Shown piece after piece: positions 53,607 to 63,860 of a stretch of 64,000 nt of DNA (positions are counted from its first letter, which is position 1; each line of letters opens with the position of its first letter). Source of the DNA: Chlamydiae bacterium Ga0074140. GTDB lineage: Bacteria; Chlamydiota; Chlamydiia; Chlamydiales; Rhabdochlamydiaceae. Under the pieces are notes generated by a model. That model was not told the origin of the DNA. It made no database searches and was given only the letters and a program-made list of their open reading frames with translations. The translations under genes were made by a program, and so were the position numbers. The stretch covers positions 513,747-577,746 of the forward strand of contig LNES01000006.1 of NCBI GenBank assembly GCA_001464115.1. The letters run 5' to 3'.

Positions 53607-53619
53607 AGAGAAGGGGAGT

Positions 53620-55287
53620 TTATTCCCCCTCGAGAAGATCAAGGAAGGCTTGGAGCTGTTTAGAACGGGTTGGATGACGCATTTTGCGAAGCGCTTTCGC
53701 TTCGATCTGTCGCACCCTTTCCCGTGTTACCTTAAAGCGGAGCCCCACCTCTTCCAGTGTTTTAGGCTTGCCATCAAGAAGACCAAAACGTTCGATCAGA
53801 ACGGTGCGTTCGCGATCTGTTAAGGTCGAGAGAACTTCGTTCATCTTGTCTTTCAGAATCGCATATCCAGTAGCTTCAGCGGGCGATTCGATCGTTGTAT
53901 CTTCGAGGAAGTCGCCAAACTGGCTCTCGCCTCCTTCTCCCACTTCGGCTTGTAGAGAGATCGGATGCTGCGCGATCTTATAAATCTCGCGAACACGCTC
54001 AGGTGTCAGGCCAAGCTCTACAGCTAGTTCTTCAGGTGTTGGTTCACGACCTGTCTCCATCATCAACTTTTTCGCACCACGGAGCACCTTGTTGATCGTC
54101 TCGATCATGTGCACAGGGATACGAATCGTTCGCGCTTGATCAGCGATTGCGCGCGTGACCGCTTGCCTAATCCACCAAGTGGCATAGGTAGAGAACTTAT
54201 AACCGCGGCGGTACTCAAACTTTTCTACCGCTTTCATGAGTCCCATATTCCCTTCTTGGATCAGATCGAGGAAGGAGAGACCACGGTTGGTGTATTTCTT
54301 TGCAATCGAGATAACAAGGCGCAGGTTCGATTCGACCATTTCTCGCTTAGCTTCTTGGCTCTTATCCATCCAGCGCTGAAGCATGCGCACATCTTTCTTG
54401 AACTCATCAAGCGTTCTTCCGGCAGCAAGCTCGCGTTTTTTGAGGCGTCTTTCGAGGGCGGAGAGCTTGGCCGCAGCAAACTTGTTCTTTTGCGCGCGTG
54501 TGACGAGCTCCTGCATCTCTTTTTCAAGAACCAGGAAGCGGTCATATGCATTGAGAATGACCTCGCCAAAATCTTCGATGATGTTGTGACGGAGGTGGAG
54601 TCTTCTGAGATATGCTTGTGTGCGGATACGACACTTCTCCATATCCTCAGAAACATTGACCTTATCGGTTTTTTTCAGTTTGGGGTCGTGCAGTTGAAAG
54701 AGGAGACTCTCCAAAATCGCATCTTCTTTACGGAGTAACGCGCTGAGTCTTGGAAGAAGATTGAGGTAGGCCTGTTTGTCAGGGACCTCTTTCTCCGTGA
54801 TGATTTTATCAAACCGATCTTTGCCCTGAATGAGATAATTGATAATCGAAATCGCCTCGCGCGTAGAGTAACGGAAGCGCATGATGATCTTCTCGATCTG
54901 AATCTGTGCTTTTTCGATCCTCTTGGAGATCTCCACTTCCTCTTCGCGAGTGAGGAGAGGAACGGAACCCATCTCCTTCAAGTACATGCGGACTGGATCG
55001 TCGGACGTTCCTTCTGCTCGTTTTGGCAGAGCTTCTAGCTCTTTGGCCTCTTTTTTGCGCTCTTTTTGCCGATCGACCTCTGCCTGATTGAGCACCTGAA
55101 TATCCATTCCGCTCAAGAAGATCAGGATCTGATCGATCTGCTCAGCCGAGTCGAAGGTCATCGGGAGAATCTCGTTGATCTCCTCGTACGTGATATACCC
55201 TTGCTCTTTGGCGAGGGCAACCAGCTCTTCGATCTTCTGCTGATGCTGCTGACTAAAAAGTGTGCCGAAAGTGTTTTTTGTGGTCAT
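53620..55287 (-). CDS. rpoD: Primary RNA polymerase sigma factor (RpoD, sigma-66 type)
   Basis: 555 residues, the principal sigma factor. Region 1.1 is at the N-terminus. Region 1.2 is [21 protein letters not shown] (about 97-117). Region 2 is [18 protein letters not shown], with the -10 recognition helix [16 protein letters not shown]. Region 3 is in the middle (about 410-470). Region 4 is [18 protein letters not shown], with the helix-turn-helix [17 protein letters not shown]. It recognises the housekeeping promoters seen elsewhere in the window. The convergent RAP gene ends 13 bases away, and the CoiA-like gene diverges from it. Confidence 0.97.
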   Translation of the reverse strand: MTTKNTFGTLFSQQHQQKIEELVALAKEQGYITYEEINEILPMTFDSAEQIDQILIFLSGMDIQVLNQAEVDRQKERKKEAKELEALPKRAEGTSDDPVRMYLKEMGSVPLLTREEEVEISKRIEKAQIQIEKIIMRFRYSTREAISIINYLIQGKDRFDKIITEKEVPDKQAYLNLLPRLSALLRKEDAILESLLFQLHDPKLKKTDKVNVSEDMEKCRIRTQAYLRRLHLRHNIIEDFGEVILNAYDRFLVLEKEMQELVTRAQKNKFAAAKLSALERRLKKRELAAGRTLDEFKKDVRMLQRWMDKSQEAKREMVESNLRLVISIAKKYTNRGLSFLDLIQEGNMGLMKAVEKFEYRRGYKFSTYATWWIRQAVTRAIADQARTIRIPVHMIETINKVLRGAKKLMMETGREPTPEELAVELGLTPERVREIYKIAQHPISLQAEVGEGGESQFGDFLEDTTIESPAEATGYAILKDKMNEVLSTLTDRERTVLIERFGLLDGKPKTLEEVGLRFKVTRERVRQIEAKALRKMRHPTRSKQLQAFLDLLEGE

Positions 55288-55354
55288 TTTTTCTGGTATG
55301 CAAAAACTTAAATAATTCCCAAACGTCTATATTATTGCAACTTGAGATACACAT

Positions 55355-56170
55355 ATGCAATTTTATGCTTTAGACGGAAACCTTCCCATCCTCGCGTCCC
55401 ATGCTGAGAAGCAGAGGGATTACCTCTGTCCGGAATGCAAAAGCATCGTCCGCGTCCGCTCTGGGCCCGAGCGTCAACCTCACTTCTATCACCCGAAAGC
55501 CGCGTCTCAGTGTCACTTGCATCAGAAGAGTGCCGCCCACCTTCAAACACAACTCGCCATCTTACGACAACTTCCCGCTGACGAGGGCAAAATGGAGCGT
55601 TCTTTTCCCGAAATCTCTCGTATCGCAGATGTCGTCTGGGAAAAAGAGAGGATCGTATTCGAAATCCAGTATTCTCCCATCTCCCTTGAAGAAGCCTCCA
55701 GCCGATGCTCTGATTACAAAACAGCCGGGTTTACACCGATCTGGATCCTCCATGTGAGGCAGTTTAACCGTCGCAAAATTAGCGCCTCTGAAAATTTTCT
55801 TCGCAAAACTGGGGCGTATTATACCAATTTTAATGAAAAAGGCCATGGAGAAATCTTCGACCAGTTCGAAATCTGCAAAAATAGAAGACGCCTTTTTCGC
55901 GGCCCAGCCCTGACCCTGGACCTCTCTCAACCCAAGCCTTTTGTCCTTCCCGAGGGAGTGGATCTACCACAGGCTCTAAAAGATCGATCACACTGGCCTT
56001 TAGGCTTTTGCGGCGATCTTCTCGACTGCTTTCTTCCCGAAAAAACCCCTTCGATACTCGGGCTCGAAAGAAGATTTAACAGGCTTCCTGTAGGAGCTTC
56101 AGTCTTTCAGAAAGTCAAACAGTTTTACTTGGCAATTTTTAGAATCGCCCTCGAAAAAGCATGCCGGTAA
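55355..56170 (+). CDS. CoiA-like competence/nuclease-related protein
   Basis: 271 residues. An N-terminal zinc-ribbon-like motif YLCPECKSIVRVRSG (C25, C28) is followed by QPHFYHPKA with conserved histidines. A nuclease-like segment RIADVVWEKERIVFEIQYSPIS (D92, E103, Q105) follows, with YKTAGFTPIWIL. This layout matches CoiA, which is needed for DNA recombination after uptake in competent bacteria, although the overall family is diverse. The acidic residues fit a PD-(D/E)XK fold. It diverges from rpoD and its end overlaps the next gene by 32 bases. Sequence alone does not prove involvement in DNA uptake. Confidence 0.78.
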   Translation: MQFYALDGNLPILASHAEKQRDYLCPECKSIVRVRSGPERQPHFYHPKAASQCHLHQKSAAHLQTQLAILRQLPADEGKMERSFPEISRIADVVWEKERIVFEIQYSPISLEEASSRCSDYKTAGFTPIWILHVRQFNRRKISASENFLRKTGAYYTNFNEKGHGEIFDQFEICKNRRRLFRGPALTLDLSQPKPFVLPEGVDLPQALKDRSHWPLGFCGDLLDCFLPEKTPSILGLERRFNRLPVGASVFQKVKQFYLAIFRIALEKACR

Positions 56171-56576
56171 AGTAACCTAAAACCCCCATCACCAGCAGAG
56201 CGTAGACGCAATTCTTGTAGGGAAAAAGCTTCTGAAGGGATGAGCATTCGGGGTTTTTTGGGTCGTACCAGGCCGACCAAGCGTGGGTTTTCCATTCATC
56301 CAACTGGTATCCTGCTGCGAGTTTATTTAGAAAAGTTGGCTCTCGAAATCGGGTTTTTCCCTGATATATTTTCCCTTGAGCCTCAAAGGTATAGCTTCCC
56401 AGAATATAGGCACGCGAACCCCTTTCTACGATCTGCCAATCCAGAACCGCGACAGGGGTGTGTTTATCGAGACGAGAATAACCCCACAATTCAAAAACTG
56501 CCTTACCCCCAAACCAGAGAAAAGCGACCCCTGCGACGACTGGAAGAAGGAGGGTTTTGACGTTATATTGTCTCAT
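56139..56576 (-). CDS. DUF3592-like membrane protein
   Basis: 145 residues from the ATG at 56576 (MRQYNVKTLLLPVVAGVAFLWFG). A longer open frame upstream covers the start region of rpsT and is discarded. Two transmembrane helices (about 10-30 and 122-140) flank an extracytoplasmic beta region with the DUF3592-like pattern SYTFEAQGKIYQG and SAWYDPKNPECSSL. Function unknown. It diverges from rpsT (39 bases between starts) and overlaps the end of the CoiA-like gene by 32 bases. Confidence 0.72.
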   Translation of the reverse strand: MRQYNVKTLLLPVVAGVAFLWFGGKAVFELWGYSRLDKHTPVAVLDWQIVERGSRAYILGSYTFEAQGKIYQGKTRFREPTFLNKLAAGYQLDEWKTHAWSAWYDPKNPECSSLQKLFPYKNCVYALLVMGVLGYFTGMLFRGRF

Positions 56577-56615
56577 GAGATATATTTGCTCGAGTACATT
56601 AAACCCGGAAAGACT

Positions 56616-56906
56616 ATGGCAGAAGAAAAGAAAAAGGTCGAGAAGCAGCGCCGCCCACAGGCAAAGAAGCGCGACATCCAGAACGAGAAAAACCGTTTGC
56701 ACAACCGCGCTTACAGATCGAAAACATCCAGCGCTCTTCGCGCACTCAATGCAAGCCTCTCTTCAAGCCCTGCTGATTCTAAAGAGCACCTGAACACCCT
56801 CTACAGCTTGATGGACAAGGGCGTGAAAACAGGTCTTTTCAAGAAGAACAAAGCAAATCGAGTTAAAGCACGCCTTACAAAGCGCGTTAACGCTCTCGCC
56901 AAATAA
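56616..56906 (+). CDS. rpsT: 30S ribosomal protein S20
   Basis: 96 residues from the ATG at 56616 with GGAAAG just upstream. The protein is strongly basic and helical and binds the 5' domain and helix 44 of 16S rRNA. Recognisable features are NRLHNRAYRSKTSSALRALN, KTGLFKKNKANRVKARLTKR and a Lys-rich ending. The open frame extends upstream but contains non-family sequence. rpsT near rpoD is a chlamydial neighbourhood (CT617, CT615), with different genes between them here. Confidence 0.95.
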   Translation: MAEEKKKVEKQRRPQAKKRDIQNEKNRLHNRAYRSKTSSALRALNASLSSSPADSKEHLNTLYSLMDKGVKTGLFKKNKANRVKARLTKRVNALAK

Positions 56907-56959
56907 GCATACTGAGCAAAGCGCTGCTCAACTTTGACCGCTCAATACACTTAAGAACC

Positions 56960-57430
56960 CCATAGACATGTCGGGGGTTGAGGGGGGGCACTACGTGTCC
57001 CCCCTCAACCCCCTGCGACCCCCTTGAGCTTTAATCTGCTGCGATAAATCAACTCCTCGTCGGCGGGGTGTGCGAAGCACTACCCCGCACGCTCCGCTCT
57101 CCTGCGGTTTGATTTCTCATTGCAGCTTAAAGCCGCGGGCTGGAGCTTCGCTTCCCTCTCCACTCCTTCGTCGTGGAGCCTCTTCCAGCTTTCTGCGAGA
57201 CGACGCGAGAAAGGGGGCCCCGCATGAGACGTTAGTCCTGCGGGGGGACGAGCGCGCGAGCAGCCCGACGACTCAGATCGCACAGAAAAACCATAGCGCA
57301 GGAGAGCAGAGCGAGCGGGGTAGTGCTTGGCACACCCCGTCTCCGAGCACAGGATTTTTCAAAGCGAGGTGAGGCGCAAGAGGGCAGCGGGGAACAAGGA
57401 CACGCAGTGCTTTGTTCCCGACATGTCTAT
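56960..57430. repeat. MITE-like palindromic element, copy D (471 bp)
   Basis: Starts CCATAGACATGTCGGGG and ends CCCGACATGTCTAT. The interior is homologous to copies A, B and C, with its right half matching the left half of A in reverse complement. Near the left end an extra hairpin GGGGTTGAGGGGGGGCA...TGTCCCCCCTCAACCCC (about 56972-57012) replaces the shorter GTGACACGGCAC hairpin of the other copies. No transposase is present. It fills most of the convergent gap 56907-57478, where I see no gene. Confidence 0.85.
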
Positions 57431-57478
57431 CGCGCCTCCTCTATAATACTTAACTTCCGAAACTATGCTCATAGGCAA

Positions 57479-58936
57479 TTAATGTTCGCGCGAGAAGTTG
57501 GCGAGGAGAGTGCAGATCTGATCTTCTAGATCGCGTTTGTACTCTTGCGCTGGTTTTATAAAGCCATTCATCATGATTGCAAAAGCCAGGAGCTCTCCAT
57601 CCTTTGTCGTGGCATAGCCCGCGATGGCTGAGATCCCGGTCATTGTTCCTGTCTTTGCACGTATTCTCCCACGCACAGAAGGATCGGTCATTCTTCCCTT
57701 AAGCGTTCCATCCACTCCAGAAATAGGAAGAGAAGAGAGAAATTCAGGAAAAAAGAGGAACTGCTCTTTCGCCCATTTTAAAAACGAAACCATCTGATCG
57801 GGAGAAACCAGGTTATAACGAGATTGTCCATCCCCATCTAAAATCACTAGCTCCGAGGTGTCAATGTCCGCTCTATCTGCAAGAAAGTTGAGCACGGCCT
57901 GGGATCCCTTTTGCCATGTTCCTGGTGCATTGCAGACAAGCTGCCCCATTTTTTTGAACAAGCAGTTTGCGTAGAGGTTATCTGACTGTTTTGTCACAGG
58001 GAGGATGAGCTCGCTCAAAGGGGCAGATTGATGGCAAGCGATGCGCGTTGCGCCCGCTGGTACTTTTGTGTAATGGATCTCTCCTGAAAGACGAATCTTA
58101 TGCTTCTCCAAAAGCAGCTTTAATAGTTCTGCAGCATAAAGAGAGGGGGATTCTAGAGGGATCCAATACTCTTCACCCGAGCTTGCTAGGTCGATAGTTC
58201 CTGTCACTTCGATGAGATTCTCTTTGGTGATCCACTTGCGAGTTACCTGTAAATCCTTTCGATCTGCATCCGTTTTAGCCAAATTGCGCACTTGGACGCC
58301 GGGGATCTCCGGTGTGATACGAACTTGTGCTGGAAGGCCGACCTTTTTTGCTGGTTCTATCCGTAGCGTAATACAGCTATGATTGACGAGCAGCGCATCG
58401 AGGGGTGAGTTCCAATAATCTGCACCCTCATCCCACATCCATCCGGGCCCAAGAGTGATGTTATCGAAATCAAAGTTGTCGATGAGAAGATCTCCTTTGA
58501 TCTCTTTGACACCTGTCGCCGAAAGTTGGAAAACGAGATCTTCAAGATCATCGGTAACAAGAGAGGGATCTCCGGATGCTTTCAGAAAGAGATCTCCTGT
58601 CAGGATTCCCTGTTTAAGCTCTTGATTGCGGAAAAGGGAGGTTTCAAAACGAAAATCATTACCTAAAATGGCAAGCGCGGCAGCTGTGGTGAATAACTTT
58701 TGAGTGCTCGCCGGAACGAACAAGCTCTGAACATTTCTCTCGTAGAGTTTTTGTCCGTTTTTGAGAGAGACTACTAAAACTCCAACATTTAGGTGCGGAT
58801 CTGCCTGTTGAATCGTCCTGTCAATCGCATTGCGGAGAAAGTAGTACTCCTCCTTCGGCGTAAGGTTCTTCTCTGAAGAAAAAAGAGGAGTAACGCAGAA
58901 AAGAAAAACTGCAAGTTGTACGAAGAGCCGCTTCAT
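57479..58936 (-). CDS. dacB: D-alanyl-D-alanine carboxypeptidase/endopeptidase (PBP4, S13 family)
   Basis: 485 residues with a signal peptide (about 1-20, MKRLFVQLAVFLFCVTPLFS). The active-site motifs of the S13 family are intact: SxxK as PASTQKLF (S77, K80), SxN as KQSDNLYAN and KTG as RAKTGTMTG. PBP4-type enzymes trim the terminal D-Ala of peptidoglycan stem peptides and open cross-links, in the periplasm. Its presence supports peptidoglycan metabolism, as expected in environmental chlamydiae. Its ATG overlaps the stop of recD by four bases. Confidence 0.93.
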   Translation of the reverse strand: MKRLFVQLAVFLFCVTPLFSSEKNLTPKEEYYFLRNAIDRTIQQADPHLNVGVLVVSLKNGQKLYERNVQSLFVPASTQKLFTTAAALAILGNDFRFETSLFRNQELKQGILTGDLFLKASGDPSLVTDDLEDLVFQLSATGVKEIKGDLLIDNFDFDNITLGPGWMWDEGADYWNSPLDALLVNHSCITLRIEPAKKVGLPAQVRITPEIPGVQVRNLAKTDADRKDLQVTRKWITKENLIEVTGTIDLASSGEEYWIPLESPSLYAAELLKLLLEKHKIRLSGEIHYTKVPAGATRIACHQSAPLSELILPVTKQSDNLYANCLFKKMGQLVCNAPGTWQKGSQAVLNFLADRADIDTSELVILDGDGQSRYNLVSPDQMVSFLKWAKEQFLFFPEFLSSLPISGVDGTLKGRMTDPSVRGRIRAKTGTMTGISAIAGYATTKDGELLAFAIMMNGFIKPAQEYKRDLEDQICTLLANFSREH

Positions 58937-60516
58937 ACCGTCAATCTGGCATGGAGTCCTGATATTTTTCTAGAGGGGCGAAGAAGAGCTTTTTTGAAAA
59001 CTATTTCATCCGCAGCGATTCGAAGTCGTTTTTTGGCGCGGCTTGCTCCGGTGTAGATCACCTCTCTACCTAATTGATCCGATCCTGGTGGCACCAGGAG
59101 AATCACATCATCATATTCGCTTCCTTGGCTCTTATGGACAGAAAGACAGTACGCGTATTCATAACTTGGGAGCCGCGAAGCTGCTATTTTTGTAAGAGCG
59201 CCTTTCGAAAAAATTGCGTAATCTTGCTCTGTTCTTGCATGACGAATCAAAAACCCCGTCTCACCATTCGAGAGATCCAGCTCGGCATCGCTTCGGGTGA
59301 TCAGGATCGGCATCGCTAGAAGCTCATCGCCTTTTCTTTTCTCCAAAAAATGGCGCGCGAGCATCTCATTTAGAGCATCGACACCAAATGCCCCTTTTCG
59401 AAGGCAGGATAGAAGCGCAAAACGCGAAAGTTGCGAAATAAGAACCTCCGGGTCGGGTTCGCTACAACTTGGCAGAGGAGCATAGGATTCAACAAGCTGT
59501 TGAATCTTTTCGTAGGTTTTTCTTTGTGTGAGGTCCCAGTCAACAAAGGAGAGCGCTTCCGTCTCTCTTTTTTGCATAAGTTCACCCCTTAAAACCTCAT
59601 GCATGAACTGTAAAATTTCTTGCCTATCGGAACGCAAACACTTAGTTAGTTGGAAGAGATGTTTTGGAAACCTGCTTTTCAATAGATCGACAAGATCCGC
59701 AAAAAGACTTCCATTTTCGACGGCAGGAAGTTGCTCTGGATCTCCTATTAGAACGAGATGTGTGTCCTCTCTTATCGATGCAAACAGATGAGCAAAGAGA
59801 CGCGCGTCGACCATCGAACACTCATCAACAATGAGAAGGTCCGCCATAAGCGGAGAGGGATCTTCTGTAAAAAGAGCTTCTTTATGAATGCCTAAAAGCG
59901 CGTGAAGAGTGGTGACTTGGACTCTTTCCGGCATGCTCTGTTTCAACTGTTTTGCCGCCTTTCCAGTGGGAGCGGCAAGGAGAATGCGAGCTTCTGGATC
60001 GCGTTTTAAAAACGCCTCCACAATTTTTTTGGCGGTGTGTGTTTTTCCTGTTCCTGGACCTCCACAAATCACAGAGAAGAAATGAGAAAGAACCCCTTCG
60101 ATACAAGCGTGCTGTTCGTCTGTTAAGCCCGCTTCCCTTTCTAGATGTATCTCTTGAAACGACTGCGCGATAAGACGTTTGAAATGAGAGAGAAAATGGG
60201 TCTCATACATCCAGTTTTTTTGCAGATAAAAGAGAGCTCCTTCTCTTTTGACAAATGGATCTAATGACGCCATCTGAGAACCCCTCTTCAGATGCTCTAA
60301 TAGCTCTCGTCTTCCTTCTCCGATGTGCGAAAATAGGCTCTCATCGATTGAAAGACAAAGGTGCCCTTGCCGCGAAGACCAGAAGAGTGCTGCGACAAAA
60401 GCAGCTTGTTCTTCTTTTGCTTCGGGAACTTTTGCAATGAGCCATTTCGCGAAGATCGCGTCGATCTCTGCAAAATGACCCTCTTCAACCAGCTGATTCA
60501 CATAAGCAACGGTCAT
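58933..60516 (-). CDS. recD: Exodeoxyribonuclease V subunit alpha (RecD)
   Basis: 527-residue 5'-3' helicase of the RecBCD complex, which processes double-strand breaks. Walker A is GGPGTGKTHTA (about 152-162). Further helicase motifs include LLIVDECSMVDARLF, LIGDPEQLPAVENGSLFAD and, near the end, YCLSVHKSQGSEYDDVIL and YTGASRAKKRL. It is shorter than E. coli RecD (608), mainly in the N-terminal region. It starts on the base after the recB stop codon and its end overlaps dacB. Confidence 0.94.
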   Translation of the reverse strand: MTVAYVNQLVEEGHFAEIDAIFAKWLIAKVPEAKEEQAAFVAALFWSSRQGHLCLSIDESLFSHIGEGRRELLEHLKRGSQMASLDPFVKREGALFYLQKNWMYETHFLSHFKRLIAQSFQEIHLEREAGLTDEQHACIEGVLSHFFSVICGGPGTGKTHTAKKIVEAFLKRDPEARILLAAPTGKAAKQLKQSMPERVQVTTLHALLGIHKEALFTEDPSPLMADLLIVDECSMVDARLFAHLFASIREDTHLVLIGDPEQLPAVENGSLFADLVDLLKSRFPKHLFQLTKCLRSDRQEILQFMHEVLRGELMQKRETEALSFVDWDLTQRKTYEKIQQLVESYAPLPSCSEPDPEVLISQLSRFALLSCLRKGAFGVDALNEMLARHFLEKRKGDELLAMPILITRSDAELDLSNGETGFLIRHARTEQDYAIFSKGALTKIAASRLPSYEYAYCLSVHKSQGSEYDDVILLVPPGSDQLGREVIYTGASRAKKRLRIAADEIVFKKALLRPSRKISGLHARLTV

Positions 60517-63500
60517 TTATATACTTTCCATAACTCTAGAGAGCATCGCCCGGTCGGGGAAAAAATGGAATGCCTTTTTGCCACGCAAAAAGATGTAGAT
60601 AGCCCCACCGAAAAGCTCCTCAAACGGACGTTTGTCAAACAGCTTTACATAGCGTTCAAAGGCCGCTGCATAGATTGCTCCTTGTAAGAAATAGTCATTG
60701 TCTCGCATCGCATTTTCAAGCCTTTCGGGGGAGTATGAAGCGTCATTTGGCCCCAACCAGTTGGACTTCCAATCAATTAGATAATATTTGCCCTCCCATT
60801 TGAACAGGAGGTCCGCAAAGCCTTTGATCAGATGTCCATGCGAGGAGAAGAGAAACTCCATCTCCTGGATAGTGTCTTGAGAGGGAATCTCCTGAAGAGC
60901 AATAGAAGCTCCTTCGCAGGGGAGTGGAAGTTCCAGTGTAGCGGAGATGATCTCCTCAACGACGTCTCCCCATTCTTTAAGGGGCGTTCCCTCTAATTCT
61001 CTTTCGATAAGCTGTCTTCTCAAAACCGCATTGTTCGAGGAAGAAGCTTTTCTCTTAAAAAGCTGTTCGAAAATCTGATGCAAGATTGTGCCTGTTGCGG
61101 CTCCCAAAGGAAGGGTATGCGGATTTTTTTCCTCTAGTTTTGGGAAAGCAGGCGTTTCTTCTGCTTCATACTTTTGCGCCAGGGAAGAAAAAGAGCGCAA
61201 GAAGCGCTTGTTGTTGGAAGGGTGTATTTGTGGCGGAGGCACGAGGTGGATTGTCTCTTTTTTTATCGGTCGCAGAGGTTGATCCTGTTTCTCAAGAATG
61301 GAATAGGTCACACTTGTCTTCTGTTTTAACGCTTCCAATGTGCCCAGCGCACTTTCAATCGTCTTTTCTTCGCTGAAAAAGAGTTCGAGAGGTGCTCTTT
61401 CTCCTTCTTCCAAATCTGTGGCATTAGTCTCATATGCTAGGGGAACATAGACCCGTATTTTTGCGCGGGTGAGAGCCACATAGAGCTGCCGCATCTTTTC
61501 TGCATCTTGCTCTTTGAGATAGAGGTATGACGATGGAGCATCTGGATCGAGACTCTCTAGCCGCTCTTCGCCATCTTCTCTTACAAAAATGAGCTCTTCT
61601 CGAAGTTGATGCCGTGATGCAAGAGCGAGAGCAAAAACAAAGTCGAATTCGAGCCCTTTACTCATGTGTGTCGTCATGATCGAAACGGCGTCCTCCTCAT
61701 AGGGATAAAACGTTCGCTCTTCTCGGTTTCTTCTCATCTCTTGGAGAAAAAAAGAGAGCTCTTCGCACGACGCATTTGGCCTTTCTTCCATAAGAATTTG
61801 CGCCACGCACCGTATCTCTTGATAAAGATCTTCTACTTGAACGAGGCGCTCCAAAACGCTCTCACCCTCCCAAATGAACCCCATAAGGTCGGAAAAAAAT
61901 AGGGGAAAACCCCTCTCCTCAAATTTTTTTCGAAAATCTTCAAAAAAGACCTTCGGATGAACCTTTTTTAACTCGTCTTGAGAGAAAGAAAAAAGAGGTC
62001 CCGCCAGAACAATTTTCCCCTCAGAGGGGTCGACAAGAGCTTTAAGAAGCTGCTCCCACACAGCGAAACCTTTTGATTCGATCAAGTTCCGCCCACGAGA
62101 GGCAATTGAGGGGATCCCTACCTGCTTTAAAAAGCGCTGCAGCCGCTCAGCCTGAAAGCGATCCTTCACAAGAATGGCAAAGCTGCGAAAAGAGTACCCC
62201 TGAGAACCTATCCGAATAAAATTCCCTGCGATATTTTGGATCTCTTGCGCAATGAAAGGAAAGAACAGCCCCTCTTCCATTTTTTGCGTTGGGAAGCGTC
62301 TTTCCCTTCCTTTTGTGTCCTGAGCGACAAAAAAATGGATCGAACCCTTCCCATCTGTAAGATCCTTTTCGTCCTTTTTTCTCTCTCTTGCGTTGACAGG
62401 AACAAAAGGGAGAGAGGATTCGTGCGAAGGGAGTGGCAGCCAATTTCCATGAGCGGTATGAGAAAAGAGGGTATTTAGGGCATGAACCAGCGCCTCTCGT
62501 GAACGGAAGTTCGTGCTCAATGAAGCTCTCTCGCCGATTTGAGCTCCTGCCTTAAGGTAGGTGTAAACATCCGCTCCTCTAAATCGATAGATCGACTGCT
62601 TGGGGTCACCAACAAGGTAAAGCGCAGAAAGAGAGCTCTGGTTGTTCAGAAAAAGAGTTTCAAAGATCTTCCACTGAAGTGGATCCGTATCTTGAAATTC
62701 ATCGACAATGAGTGCGCGAAACCGCTTGCGGATCTTTTCACGAAAAGCCGGATTCGCAAGACTCTCTTCCATCTTATACAAAAGCTCATCAAAGGAGACT
62801 TCATTGGAAGGGATCGATCCGCAATCTCGTGCCATGCGCATGAGCGTCTTAAGGGGATTTTTCGCCTCGTGCAAGTGGGGCAGCAGACTCTCTCTTAATT
62901 TATCGAAAAGCCCGGGGTAATTGAGCTCTTCAGATGCCGGTATTGTGGCGCGTTTCTTCTGGTTCTCAGGATGGAGAGAGTCTAGAAACCAGTGTTTTTC
63001 CCGTAGAAGAGCATCAAACTCCTTCTCATTACAGTCTCTTTTTTCAAGAAGAGAAAAAAGCAGGTCTAGCTGATCCTGTGCGGAAACGAGATCCACCCTC
63101 TTGAAGTGAGGAGCGAGTTTGAGAAAATCGCTAAACACTTTCTCCTTCTTTAGGGGCGGAAATTTTTTCAGTTCGGCATCAAACTGCTGACACGCCTCTT
63201 GGAAAGAGGGCAGAATGGGAAGCTCTCTTTTTTTCTCTAGAATTCTGATGAGCTTATCGGCAACTGCTCCAATATCAGACTGCTGCTTTTGTAAAACGGC
63301 ATCGATCTGCGAAAGACCATAAAGAGGGGGTTTAAACTGGGTGCGGAAAAAATTGTAAACCTCTTCCCGCTTACTGCGCGAATATGTTTCATCCTGTGGA
63401 TCGGAAAGATCGAAGGTGATTCCCGCTTCAAATGCGAACTCTTGAAGCATTCGATAGCAAAAGCTATGGATCGTGAAGATCTGTGCCTGATCGAAACAGG

Positions 63501-63828
63501 CAAGCGCGTCGTTTAGAGCGCGAAGAGCTTCCCTGCAACCCTCCTCACCCTTATCAACGATCTGACGTAAATAATCGACCGTTGGGGCTCTAGTTTTTAG
63601 CTCATGAACAGCCCGCTCGATACTCGTGCGAATGCGCATCTTCAGCTCACGCGTCGCGGCTTTTGTGAATGTCACAACGAGAATCTGTTCCAAATTGAGA
63701 TGCTCTTCAACCAGAAAACGCACAACGAGATGTTCAATCGCAAAAGTTTTCCCAGTGCCTGCAGAGGCCTCCAAAAAGCGATGCGTCAGAACCTTGAGTC
63801 CCCTATCGAGAACATCGAAACCCTGCAT
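60517..63828 (-). CDS. recB: Exodeoxyribonuclease V subunit beta (RecB)
   Basis: 1103-residue UvrD-type 3'-5' helicase and nuclease of RecBCD. Walker A is EASAGTGKTFAIEHL (about 18-32). Further motifs are IVDEFQDTDPLQWKIFE (motif II), VGDPKQSIYRFRGADVYTYL (motif III), SIMTTHMSKGLEFDFVF (motif V region) and LYVALTRAKIRVYVP (motif VI). The C-terminal nuclease domain has GFADLLFKWEGKYYLIDWKS with the catalytic Asp and Lys. Slightly shorter than the E. coli protein. The recC-recB-recD order on the minus strand forms one unit; 32 bases separate it from the recC end. Confidence 0.95.
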   Translation of the reverse strand: MQGFDVLDRGLKVLTHRFLEASAGTGKTFAIEHLVVRFLVEEHLNLEQILVVTFTKAATRELKMRIRTSIERAVHELKTRAPTVDYLRQIVDKGEEGCREALRALNDALACFDQAQIFTIHSFCYRMLQEFAFEAGITFDLSDPQDETYSRSKREEVYNFFRTQFKPPLYGLSQIDAVLQKQQSDIGAVADKLIRILEKKRELPILPSFQEACQQFDAELKKFPPLKKEKVFSDFLKLAPHFKRVDLVSAQDQLDLLFSLLEKRDCNEKEFDALLREKHWFLDSLHPENQKKRATIPASEELNYPGLFDKLRESLLPHLHEAKNPLKTLMRMARDCGSIPSNEVSFDELLYKMEESLANPAFREKIRKRFRALIVDEFQDTDPLQWKIFETLFLNNQSSLSALYLVGDPKQSIYRFRGADVYTYLKAGAQIGERASLSTNFRSREALVHALNTLFSHTAHGNWLPLPSHESSLPFVPVNARERKKDEKDLTDGKGSIHFFVAQDTKGRERRFPTQKMEEGLFFPFIAQEIQNIAGNFIRIGSQGYSFRSFAILVKDRFQAERLQRFLKQVGIPSIASRGRNLIESKGFAVWEQLLKALVDPSEGKIVLAGPLFSFSQDELKKVHPKVFFEDFRKKFEERGFPLFFSDLMGFIWEGESVLERLVQVEDLYQEIRCVAQILMEERPNASCEELSFFLQEMRRNREERTFYPYEEDAVSIMTTHMSKGLEFDFVFALALASRHQLREELIFVREDGEERLESLDPDAPSSYLYLKEQDAEKMRQLYVALTRAKIRVYVPLAYETNATDLEEGERAPLELFFSEEKTIESALGTLEALKQKTSVTYSILEKQDQPLRPIKKETIHLVPPPQIHPSNNKRFLRSFSSLAQKYEAEETPAFPKLEEKNPHTLPLGAATGTILHQIFEQLFKRKASSSNNAVLRRQLIERELEGTPLKEWGDVVEEIISATLELPLPCEGASIALQEIPSQDTIQEMEFLFSSHGHLIKGFADLLFKWEGKYYLIDWKSNWLGPNDASYSPERLENAMRDNDYFLQGAIYAAAFERYVKLFDKRPFEELFGGAIYIFLRGKKAFHFFPDRAMLSRVMESI

Positions 63829-63860
63829 GAAAAAACCTCTTTCAAATTACCGATAGCATA

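Noticed and set aside
56577..56702. N-terminal extension of the DUF3592-like gene
   Set aside because: The extension overlaps the rpsT start and its codons antisense. The ATG at 56576 gives the expected membrane-protein start.
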